Shown piece after piece: positions 23,601 through 34,153 of a DNA stretch of 64,000 nt. How positions within the stretch are numbered: position 1 is the first letter of the stretch; every line of letters begins with the position of its first letter. Both the position numbers and the translations under genes were made by a program. The notes below the pieces were generated by a model. It worked only from the letters and a program-made list of their open reading frames with translations. It did not search any database and was not told the origin of the DNA. This stretch comes from Tomocerus qinae (taxonomy: Eukaryota; Arthropoda; Collembola; Entomobryomorpha; Tomoceridae), in NCBI GenBank assembly GCA_020055645.1, contig CM034547.1, forward strand, positions 43,974,409-44,038,408, given 5' to 3'.

Positions 23601-26600
23601 TGCTGTACATACTGAGGATGTCTTACTTACTCCAAAATACTACTCTAAGATTTAGCAGGCATGTACAGGAGGCGAACAGCAGGCAGAGTTGTAGAAAATG
23701 TAATTAAAATTAATGGCTTACATAAGATGGGCATTGACCACAAGTAATTTGATCTGTGCGTACAGCAATGCAATGCTACTACATGCAGTACGATGTTTAC
23801 TACACTCATTAATGCAAATATTAGTACATATATAACATGCATACAGTACATAAAACAATTCTAAGAATAAGCTCAACGTGGTATTGATGACTCTATTATG
23901 TTTATTTTCTTTCAATTGTGACTGATAAAAAATCGTTGTGTACGTGTGGTGTGATCTTCCTTAATGGCGGAGCTCTTGTTTTTATGTTATTGTTAAAATC
24001 TGACCTATAACAAGTGGTAGGTTGTGTTTTAAGTTACAGAGTCCAAGGATAGTATTTTGTGGCACAAGCTGAAATCAATAATGTATTTACTATCAATACC
24101 TAACATAAACATGTAAGTAATACAGTTAGAGAAAATACTGTCATCAGCTTTGTGCAGATATGGCTAGATGTATAAAATGTTTATATGCCAAAAGTATAAA
24201 TAACAATGTGGTTTGCGAAGACTACTATTTATATCCAACTATCTATCTAGTACTTCTATTTGTATTTATTTTTTCCTGTAGGTAGAATGAAAAGGGATGC
24301 TTTATGTATCGCTTGTCAAATGCGCATCAATATCAGTATCTTCGTAACAAATAATCTGACTTGCAATTTACAAGTCTTGCCACACATATAGCAAGTAAAC
24401 ATTCTGTCTATTAATAGGATATCAAAGCGTCGCAATAAAAGGGACACAATAAAACTTAGGGCTATTGATCGTTTAATTTGACTTTCCTTAACCACAAAAA
24501 ACAACATGATGCTCTGTGCTGATAATAACCTAAGTGGTAACTCCGTGTGTGATTATATTCCTCAAGGCTTATAGTATACGTTCTAAAATTAATATTGAAT
24601 ATGACAAATACATGTGATTTGGCATTTGCCATGTGTTTAGTGATGGATATAGATGGGCTATTTATGTATGTACATGAGCCTAGCACATGGTAATTAAGGA
24701 AGCTTTAAAATACTTCAGTTATTAATTATTATCCTTGTTAGATTTAGCACTCTCGTATAAGATCAAAGGTTGAAAAGCAAAGAGACCACAGGACTTGTGA
24801 AGAAAAAGTTTTACAGGGTTCATTTCCCTAACCATGTAACCATCTTCATATCAGAACAGATTGTCTTAAATACGTTGTAATAGATTCACAAAACGTTTTA
24901 GTAGGATGGGCATTCACGGCTTTTGCCATTCCTACTATAAAATAAACGCCAGAAGTTACTTGGACTTATTCATGTCACAAAGGCGCAGGTTTGCTGTAAT
25001 GTTTCTGCTCGGTCTCAATTCTTTGTGTGCGTATTATTAGCACACATAGAATGCTAATACATTAGCGCTACCACGCACTTGTATAATATTTGTTCATTTC
25101 ATTCAAAAAAAGCACACCATCATACGACTGAAGGTCTTGTGTACAGATAAAACGAAGGAGGAGCTACAAAACAAGTAGGGAGCAATTTTCTCGCTAAATA
25201 CTTCGCAATGATACAAAGCAATTGTTTCTAGCTATTGTCCCAAACCTTACGATTGGGGAAAAATGGTCAGCTTATCATGATTGTAGTTTCAGAAATTACG
25301 TAATTTTCACATTTTTTGCTGTAGTATGTAGGTTATAATGTGCATATCGTAGTTCTTATTGTTAACTGAACCTGCATCCATGCATTAGATTAATAATATG
25401 TAAATTGAGAATTAATTTATGCGATAGGCGGTAAGTAGTACTTGTTATTTTTGACAAGTTTCTTCCAAGTTAGCTTACCATAGATAGATAATAGCATCAC
25501 AAGAATTATTTTTATCGATATACAAGTAGCTGGGAAAGGGGGTGATTTCACTTCCAACTGCCGCCAATACCGTGAGAAAATCGGAAGCAACACTTATCTG
25601 TACAATTGCTAAAAATAGCTTGATTTCAAGGCGTCTGTATTCTACCTCATGAAAACTTTACTCCAAGTAAGGAAAGAGTAATTATGAGTAGCCGTTTTGT
25701 TTCATCTCGTTTTTCCAGTTGCATATATTCATATGCTTGTAAAATGTAAATACTGCACTGCATACTGACACAGAGACTTGTCTGATAATGATTTGAGCTT
25801 TAAAGTGTTATTAGACCATTTAGCCAGATGCTTAGGGAACAATTGGGTAAATAAACGAAGAGGATGTAAAGAAGATTCACTTCAGTGGCCCAATATGCAA
25901 TCTATCCGCGATTAGCTATCGCATAAACTCACTCAACTGCATTTAGTAACATCGCCACAACTTACTAGTATCAGTAGTTATTGCTTTATGCTTTCATGTT
26001 ATAATTTTGTTTGAATTTGTAGTGAGTACAGATAATTTTAGAGATGAACTGTGTGGGAACCTTGAGATGATCCAGAAGTTGTAAATATTCAAGACAAGAC
26101 GGTAAGTTGTAAATGTAACTTACAATATTTACATAGTGAATGTACAAGTTCAGATAGTTAGCACAAAATAGAAAAATCATATATTTTATGATGAATTAAA
26201 GCCACAACTTAGATCGACATTTCAAACTGTCTAATGCCATGCACAAGTTTACTACAAAACGAAACTTAGAAGCAAGTCCATAAAGAAAAAAATATTTTAT
26301 GGGCATGTCTAATTGTGAGTTCATTTTATATCGCATTCAGCTGATCATAGTGCTCTAACGTATACACTGTTCCTAGAATGTATCACTTTTGTGTTACTAT
26401 TACGAGGAGATAGTAGTTTGGGAAATAAGTCTCAAGAAAAGGGGTTGACTGAATGACTGAGAATATGATGAAAGTAAGTGTATAGCTTTTAAAGGCAAGT
26501 CAAGAAGTCATAAAACACACGTGAAAGAGTCTGATAAAGAGGAAAGCTCATTAGGGAAATATACACTTTCTGCAACGATAAGATGAACGAGTGACTCGTA

Positions 26601-28824
26601 AACTTGTAAATTCACCCTTCAACTTATGACTCCTACCTTGTACATTTTTCTGATCAAAACTTAAACTTTGTGTCTTGTCATAAAACGCCCTTTCTTCATC
26701 CCTCTTCTCTTGCTTCGTCTGCATGCAGGGGCATTTCAACCAACGAAGACTCTTATGCAATAAAGGAAGGGAAAGAACCTTCTACATTGTAAGATGCGGA
26801 ATACAAGATCACCTTTTTACTAAAGACAGCAAGATGAAACTGTGGAAATTACTCTACTGGTTTTCAAAGTCAGAAGCTTTAAATAGATTGAAAAGTATCA
26901 GGCAGTCAGTAAGGACCCACTTACTATCTTTTACAAGTTTACTTGCTTGACATGACATATCAACGCTTCCAATGACCATAAGCTGATATGAAAATGAAAT
27001 ATATTTAGGTACACATCTTTTATAGAGTTTTACAACTACTATACTTCATGGAAATCTCAAGAAGATAGCTCACGTTCGATTGAAACAGCTACCTATCTAT
27101 AACTTACATGCATTGCACTCTTATTACGTGATACTGAAAGGTAAGTTCTAGCACGGCTACCTACTCTAACTAATAAACTGAAGTTCATGCCAAGTTAGTA
27201 CATCCATGTGTTCTCATGTACTTCCAATATCAAACGTAGTAATACATAATATTATTATGGTGAGTGAGTGTACTATTATATACAACGTACATTGTTGCAC
27301 TAAAAAGTTGGAATCTTCTTCTACCAGAGATACAACAACTATATGAACTATGAGCATTCTGTTGCATGTTGCATAATAATAAATACAAAGTAAGGATCAA
27401 GGCTAGAGGCTGCTTCGCTTCTGTAGACTTTGTTCCTGCTGTAAAATGCATACCTAATGCAAAATGAAATAGGGAAAATAGACCATTTCCATTTTATTCA
27501 ACGTTTTCCTACTTGCGGTTATTACATTTGGGTTATAAACTATAAAAAGAAGCTTCTTTTCATAATCATAAGATTGGCTTCACTCTCAAAAAAGCTTTTA
27601 CTGCCCTTTTTATGTTCAACTTGTAAAAATGTTGCTTGGGCAAGCGGACTATTTCAGGTACTCTTCCGACTATCTCACTAGCCTATACAAAATAGATACA
27701 CTTTGCTTTTTAGCATGAACTTATTTACAAGGTTATACTATAATAGATGCAGTATTACAATACTAGTCCATCTCAACCAGGCTCAAGCTCAATATTAACA
27801 TAGAGTCTGGGCATGCATTGCATTAAAGATATAAAAATCTACATAATAAATATAATGCCAACCACACATGTATATTCACTTTTTATAGGATACAAGAACA
27901 CTATGTGATTTATTATAAGAGAGAGTGGCCTTTCATCAGACAATGTTTATTACCTAGCTATTTAATGTATTTTTTATGACGAACTGAAAATTTGCGGAAA
28001 GAGATTCAATGCATTGTAATGGAGATAGATCATATCGTGAATATGTGAAGAAACTAATCCAAAGGGGCCACACTGCCATACTAGTATAACCAAGCCATTA
28101 TAAATTGTCATATTTATGAACTGGCGATAGCAATTACTAAACCCAGAAGCAGCACAGCTGCCGCATTCTATCTACTGTTATTAAATATTTCCATGTTTGT
28201 GTGACATACCTAATAAGGAAGACTCTTGAATGAGGTAAAAATTATAGGACGGTACAGATTTGAAGATTATTCGAATTAACTACTACTGTTAAATATGCTA
28301 AACGTTAACACTTACAGAATTAATCTAAACTCTCGTTATAAAGTTTAGTAAATGTGGCAATAGAATCGATTTAATTGATAAGATTGTATTCAATACAAAA
28401 CTACATACTACAGATAATAAATACATTTCTTTGCTGGCCCTTGAAGCATTGATCTAATCATATATTACCATTTAAGTTTTTCTACGGACTACGGTAGTGA
28501 GAAACTCTCTGTACTCTTAGTGTGAATACCAATACTGGTGTACAGCTGTTGGTTACAAGTTATAAACAAAGTAGACTGACATTTAGCAAACATACAATTG
28601 TAGTTTAAGAATGATAACATAAATTCAGGATCTAGGAAAGGAGTCGAAGTCAAACTTAGTGAGAATGACAAAATTAACTTTATCACTTTACAAATATACA
28701 CTATACGTGTTTTATATGGAAATCGGAAACACCAAATTCAAATATTATTTTTATAAAGAATGCCATTGTAGATTGTAGATATTACTGAACGAATCCTAAC
28801 CTTTGATGCCAGTAGGCTTAAAGA
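20629..28824. other. Long non-coding stretch, nothing supported
   Basis: Eight kilobases of AT-rich DNA. Short open frames (for example minus strand 20645-20935 and a two-piece reading near 26.5-26.7 kb) have no recognisable domain. No transposon ends or RNA genes were seen. Confidence 0.4.
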
Positions 28825-28840
28825 TTTAATGAAAATTTTC

Positions 28841-30441
28841 TTAAAGATCTATTGCTTGTTGTACAACTTGTTGACTCAACGCTTGGCTTTCCTTTGCTAT
28901 CTTGTTGCGTATTTTTGCAGCGAGTACGGTGTCTTCAATCAAATGCTTTTTCTGAATATAGTTTCTATTATCACAACCAATTTCAGGACACCTACAACAA
29001 GTACATATAAAATTAAACTACATCCTTTAGTGGCATATGTTGGTAAGTCATCTTTTAAAAAGTTTAATTTGGTTAAATTATTTGACAAATATTTATTAAT
29101 ATTGTTACAAAATGACCTCACCTTATTTTCTTAGAAGTTGATGATTTCATCAATTGTTCTATTGAAGATTGCCCATAAACGTGACCACAGATTGAATTTT
29201 TAATAGGATCAATCAATGGATTTTTAGTAATAGGATCGATGGTCGGAATGTGGTCTTCGCCAATAAGTGACGCATTTAGATCTTCTCCGTGGTGTTCAGG
29301 AGATAATTCTAGTGAAATAGAAAATAAAAATGTCAACTATAATGACCTGTAAAATATAATTTCGAAAGTATTATTTTGACATAATCTCATACGTGATGAC
29401 ACGAGAATTGCGCTGATTTTTTCTGTCAGCTTTTTAAACATTTCGTGCGTTTGAATATCCTTTTCTTTTATTTGTGCTCTGTATTCGGTCACTCTTTTTG
29501 CAGTTTGCTATAATGAATGAATGAATGAAAGTAAATTAAATAAAAGCAACCACGCAAATTACATTATAAGCATTACATGCGACTGCGACATATTGTATTT
29601 GAATAGTAAATGATCATGTATGTGAAGAATATTTTAGATGTTTAAAGTTTAAACTAACCGTTCTAAAAATTGCTCTTACAAACAAATCTGCCACTAATAT
29701 TAACATCAATAGGGAATATAAACTTTATAATTTACAAAAGTCTAAATTACGTTTAAAACTTTGAACTAATTATAATACACAATCAACAATTCATTAAAGC
29801 TGGTATTCAGTTAATTGGAAATTGCATTGAACATTATTTAAGATACTTACACTTATACTTATACTCATTCGAACTTGAGAGTCATACACTGCAACACTGA
29901 ACACGGCAACGCCGAAATACACTTACACTTACTAATAATATTATTACCTTATCAATGTTGTCAATTTCAGACCAACTTGAAGTTGCATCTGTTATGGTAT
30001 TTTTCGCACCCTTTGCAATGATTTTTTGAGCCATCTTTTCTGAAAGTTTGTCAGCCTCAATGAACACCAATTCATCGATAATCAGGGACTTAAGATTAAT
30101 TTCACACGAACTGATTAATTGGTTTCGTTCTTCTTCTGCAATTTACAAATTACAAAAATTATTACAAAAAATGTAAATTAAAATCCAAAATATGAAATAG
30201 GTTTTCAAAAGCCAAAAACATGGATAATATTTATAAAAAAAGAATATTTAATAATACCACTAGGCGCTGCGGGGATTAATGTAGTTGACAGTATGACGAT
30301 ATCTTCCATACGCTTACGTAGAAATTCGATCATATTGGACGTCATTTCAGATTCGTCCGTTGTGTCCATCAACTCTTCTGTCGTAATTTCAGGAACCTTC
30401 CGACGCATCGGCTTTCCTCTTCGACTGGAACTGGCCATCAT
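28841..30441 (-). CDS. NSE2: SMC5/6 complex SP-RING E3 SUMO ligase NSE2 (MMS21)
   Basis: Five minus-strand exons: 30441-30258, 30135-29948, 29507-29393, 29308-29122 and 28991-28841, encoding 274 residues. All introns are GT-AG and every junction keeps phase. The N-terminal about 160 residues are helical and charged, as in the part of NSE2 that packs on the SMC5 arm. The SP-RING follows: PITKNPLIDPIKNSICGHVY gives zinc ligands Cys203 and His205, and CPEIGC gives Cys226 and Cys231. The latter pair lies beyond the last intron, in an exon of 50 codons including stop. In the known family this protein is a SUMO E3 ligase of the SMC5/6 complex, acting in DNA repair. Length is close to the usual 230-270. 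ATG ATG at 30441 and 30438; the second has the better context. ATTAAA follows the stop within 20 bases. It lies about 480 bases downstream of the Homer-like gene, same strand. Confidence 0.92.
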
Positions 30442-30727
30442 TATTGCTGCAACTTTCGTTTAATAAATACAATCCACTACAGTGTTAAAAACTAAGTTCT
30501 ATTTTAAATACTCTCTTTTTGTCAACCTTTTCTTAATTTATCGTCAAAATCTGAAAATAAATGCAATTGTCCCACACTCACAATAACAATCTCGGAACAA
30601 CAACTAAACTTTCTAGTTTGTACTTTAGCAGAATTCTGGCCCGCGGATTTAGTTCCACACAGTTTCAACTTCAACTTTCTCAACTAAGCTAAGCCACGAC
30701 CACAACAGAAAGAACCTCACAGTGCCC

Positions 30728-30768
30728 CACTACTCATTACTACTCACTACTCATCACTACTCATTTTG
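30728..30768. repeat. Short tandem repeat of ACTACTCAT-like units
   Basis: About four imperfect copies of a 9-11 base unit (ACTACTCAT and variants) lie between the Homer-like stop and the NSE2 start. This is a small minisatellite in the short intergenic gap. Confidence 0.6.
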
Positions 30769-30917
30769 TGTAATCCGAATTCCAAATATGCCATTTGTTT
30801 TGTCAGTACTCTCGGTTTTATTTTAGTAAAAATTTTGATAGTTGAATGCTAAAATGTACATACAATAATTGCATAACCAGTTAATGAAGTGAAAAATAAT
30901 GACTTTCAATTTGATAA

Positions 30918-32345
30918 TCACTGAGGCTGTTCTCTCCAGTTAGCTACCATTTTTACAGATCGTTTGAGATCCGTGTGGATGTCAATAATCTTTTTAATCC
31001 CTTCTGCCAATTTGCTTTCGGTATCTCGCATTGTAGTCCACTGCTCATTTGCTAAATGTGTAGAAATATTTTCTTGTTGCTTGGCCCTGGCTGCAGCAGC
31101 TTTTAGGGATTCGTTTTCTTTTTTATAGGCAAGAAGAGTGTGGCTGTGACTATTACTGACTCCATTTTCTAATTGTTCTTTCAAACTTCTCAGTTCCATT
31201 TCCTTTTCATGTACCAAAGATTTGTAATAATCTTTTCCATTTATAGCATCTTTGAGCTGTTGTTTGTATTTAGCAATTGTTTCTTCTGCGAGATTTTGTG
31301 CCATATTTTCAGCCTTTTCACAACGTTCTTTCCACATGTTAGCCTCCAATTGATTCTCGAAAGATTTACTTTTCCACTCTTCCATTAATCTCAGAGCATC
31401 CTCTTTGGCTTTGATTAAAGCCTCATTTAGTTTCCTATGAGAATCCAGCTCCAAATGAAAGTCGGTGGTGTTTTTGGAAGCGTCTGTCAGTGCCTTTCGA
31501 AGATAAGCGTTTTCTTGAGCCAATGTACTCATTTCATGATTATGATTATTTGGAGGACTAATATTCATCACGACATATTCATCTGCATTTCCATTTTTGA
31601 TAGTAAAATTAGGATTTGGAAGATCGGGTAATAATGAAAATTGTTCACAGCAACTGGTGCACTTTTTACTGCAAACCACGTCCACATTATTATTGCAACT
31701 GCTGCATTTTTTACTGCAAATCACCTCCACATTATTATTTAACAGTCCATCCTCCTTTTCACCAACCAGACTTACATTGGGATTGGGACTCGTCCCTGTA
31801 ATTGCATTATGCCAATCCAAAGTCAGGAAAGAATGAACATTTGAATCAATTTTACTGGTGATATTGGACATTGAAGCAGACTGATGATTGTTATTATCTA
31901 GGCCTATTGATAGTACAGAAGGTTCAACTGTAGATGAATTGATCTCTGTACAGCTTTCTGAATTCGAAGTTGCACTTGCCGATGCCAATTCTTCCATTTT
32001 CTTTTTTGCTTGTACAAAAGCATTAGCAAATGCCTTCAAGTCAGATCCATTAGAGAATCCTACTCCGAATGTTGTGTCATTTCGCTCGTCGTACCATGTA
32101 CCAAAAAGCGCCGAACTCTCAATGAACTGACTTGTGGATGTTATGCAACTGTTGATAATTGGTGTTTGGCCAACTATACTGACTATTCTGCAGATATTTC
32201 TGGTCACGTCGAAACAAATGGAGACAAGAACAGATGATGCTTTCGGAAACCATGTCGTCTGACTTCCTGGTGGACTAGTCTCATAGACATCCGCTTTAAT
32301 AGATAGGATTGTATCGGTACTGGTTGCCATTTGTATGGAAGACAT
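30918..32345 (-). CDS. Homer: Homer-like scaffold protein (EVH1 domain plus coiled coil), single exon
   Basis: One uninterrupted frame of 475 residues. Residues about 13-115 are an EVH1/WH1 domain of Homer type: the strand around Trp32, then FDVTRNICRIVSI, IINSCITSTSQF, FGTWYDERNDTTFGVGF. Trp32 and the GVGF segment match the Homer residues that form the PPxxF ligand groove, with Tyr21 where Homer usually has Phe. A low-complexity linker (120-270) holds two 15-residue Cys repeats. Residues about 273-470 are a long coiled coil, as in Homer, where the C-terminus tetramerises. Homer links group I glutamate receptors, IP3 and ryanodine receptors and Shank. The frame is open upstream, but the next in-frame start-like codon (32411) is GTG, so the start is ATG 32345 (A at -3) or ATG 32330. 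Having no intron is unusual for Homer; an old retrocopy is possible. The gene is intact. Confidence 0.85.
   Translation of the reverse strand: MSSIQMATSTDTILSIKADVYETSPPGSQTTWFPKASSVLVSICFDVTRNICRIVSIVGQTPIINSCITSTSQFIESSALFGTWYDERNDTTFGVGFSNGSDLKAFANAFVQAKKKMEELASASATSNSESCTEINSSTVEPSVLSIGLDNNNHQSASMSNITSKIDSNVHSFLTLDWHNAITGTSPNPNVSLVGEKEDGLLNNNVEVICSKKCSSCNNNVDVVCSKKCTSCCEQFSLLPDLPNPNFTIKNGNADEYVVMNISPPNNHNHEMSTLAQENAYLRKALTDASKNTTDFHLELDSHRKLNEALIKAKEDALRLMEEWKSKSFENQLEANMWKERCEKAENMAQNLAEETIAKYKQQLKDAINGKDYYKSLVHEKEMELRSLKEQLENGVSNSHSHTLLAYKKENESLKAAAARAKQQENISTHLANEQWTTMRDTESKLAEGIKKIIDIHTDLKRSVKMVANWREQPQ
31650..31739 (-). repeat. 45-base tandem duplication coding a CX3CX2C repeat in the Homer-like protein
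   Basis: Residues 203-217 (NNNVEVICSKKCSSC) and 218-232 (NNNVDVVCSKKCTSC) are tandem 15-residue units, differing at three positions. Cysteines fall at 210, 214, 217, 225, 229, 232 and 233. The unit lies in the linker between the EVH1 domain and the coiled coil, a position where I know of no cysteine cluster in Homer. Metal binding or disulfide bonding is possible but unproven. Confidence 0.8.
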
Positions 32346-33301
32346 TTTATAATCAGTTGTAAATTGGTTATTTAATGTATTTATATATTTCAGGCTGTAG
32401 TTGAGTTGCACTTTTTTGATTACAGAAATGTCAACGTGAGTTGATACTTATAATTTCTTGAATTTCAAAGCGTTACCAAGATCAACAATGAAAACACATA
32501 TCAGCTACTTGAATACTACTTGGGATTTACATGTGGAATGCTTTATCATAAGGAGGTATTATGTACCTATATCAATGCCTTATATTATAGCCAAAGAAAA
32601 TGAAGGAATATAGCCACTTTTATTATCCTTGTTGTGTAGTATAAAAATGCTTTTTATAACAGACACAACTACTATTCCAGAATCTAGCTCATTAAGTCAA
32701 ATGTAATGCACATTTCTAGGATTAAATATTTTATGTTTACATTTTGTGTATGTAGATATCACTGGTGAGTAAATAAATTACGATATCTATCTACATAATA
32801 TATCTAGTCGTTCATTTAGAAGCAAATGATACATAAATGAAAGTGTGATAGACATACAATAGTACAGTAGATATTTGGCTAAAAAAAGTTCCACGTAAGT
32901 ATAAAGAAGAGTTGTGATATCATTTAAGCGAAAAGATAGAACGTCGGAAGAGCAGGTGTTTCTGCAAGTTGCTTGCTAATTGAGTTTTCTCCCTTTTTCA
33001 TGACATTTCGGCTTTCTGTTTTTGATAAATGAGATTTTAATAGCCGAAGCTAATCAAAAATTCCCAAGTATTCTAATTTAAATAATCCTCCCCCTTCCTT
33101 TGCAATTCAAATTTTATAATGATCATTGCTGCTAATTACTTTCCTTTTTTCCTTATTTTGTCTATTTAAGATTTGCGACTGAAGTTGACATGAACAAACT
33201 GCGAGGAAAACTTCTCGAACTTTATATATATATAGTTTTGTTACTTTACAATACCGAAGTATGCTGTAGAAATACTCGTAGATGAATGTGTATAGTATAT
33301 A
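32346..33301. other. Region upstream of the Homer-like gene
   Basis: No open frame is supported here. On the minus strand, ATATATAA near 32389-32381 could be a TATA box for the Homer-like gene, but it would leave a leader of only about a dozen bases. Confidence 0.25.
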
Positions 33302-34153
33302 CTGATCCTGTCACTCCATGGGGACTATTTTCAAATCGAGGGGGACATGAAAATCGCTTCTCATTGGTGGATCAAATTTTTTATTGACCAATCAGAACGC
33401 AGCATTTCATTTCAAAATTTTATATGATTTTCAAAAACCATTACCAAGGGAATTATTTATTGCAACATTTGACTTCTGAGACATTATAAACTTTAGCATG
33501 TAATTTTATTATCACCATTTTAAGCTATATACTTACCACATTGCGTACTTAACTCTACGGATGTAACAATACATAATTGTAAGATAATCCACTGGAAATT
33601 TTGGAAAACGTCCCCTACCCCTGTCTTTATCAAGCTGCTATAAACATTGATGTCTCACTTGCTATCCTCTAATAATTTAATACGTTTCCAACAGTATAGC
33701 AACCAGATATTCACACAAAATTAGGAACAAAATGTCCCTTATAGATCTTCAAAATCCCTTACGGGCAATTCTCTACTTGGCTCTCCTTATTAACTCCTTG
33801 GGGAGACTAATCATTATGCAGTATGCAGTGACTTGCAGTATTGATGATTTATAGTAACAAAATCTACCCTAAACCCTATGTAGTGTGTCTACTGTCTATT
33901 TTGCGTGTCAACACTCAACATAATAATAGTTGAGTCAACAGTTACTCCTTACATAGCAAGTAATTAAGATAAATCTCAGAAGTCAAATGTTGCAATAAAT
34001 ATTTCCCTTGGTAATGCTTTTTGAAAATCATATAAAATTTTGAAATGAAATGCTGCGTTCTGATTGGTCAATAAAAAATTTCATCCACCAATGAGAAGCG
34101 ATTTTCATGTCCCCCTCGATTTGAAAATAGTCCCCATGGAGTGACAGGATCAG
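33302..34153. mobile_element. DNA element with 180-base inverted terminal arms (large MITE or foldback-like)
   Basis: The left arm 33302-33481 and right arm 33974-34153 are inverse complements of equal length with about three mismatches. Ends begin CTGATCCTGTCACTCCATGG and are flanked by TA on both sides (33300-33301 and 34154-34155), suggesting TA target choice. The central 490 bases contain no coding frame. The long, nearly identical arms show a recent or conserved insertion mobilised in trans. The superfamily cannot be told from the ends alone; Tc1/mariner-related is one option because of the TA. Confidence 0.85.

Noticed and set aside
26560..26730. Minus-strand two-piece reading with acceptor GCATGCAG, donor ACAAG/GTAGGA and a second acceptor TCGTTGCAG that keeps phase
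   Set aside because: The joined piece has under 50 codons and resembles no known family; in-phase splice consensus of this size can arise by chance.
32346..32411. Upstream extension of the Homer-like frame to 32411
   Set aside because: The first codon there is GTG, not ATG, and the added residues do not resemble the start of Homer proteins; ATG 32345 is preferred.
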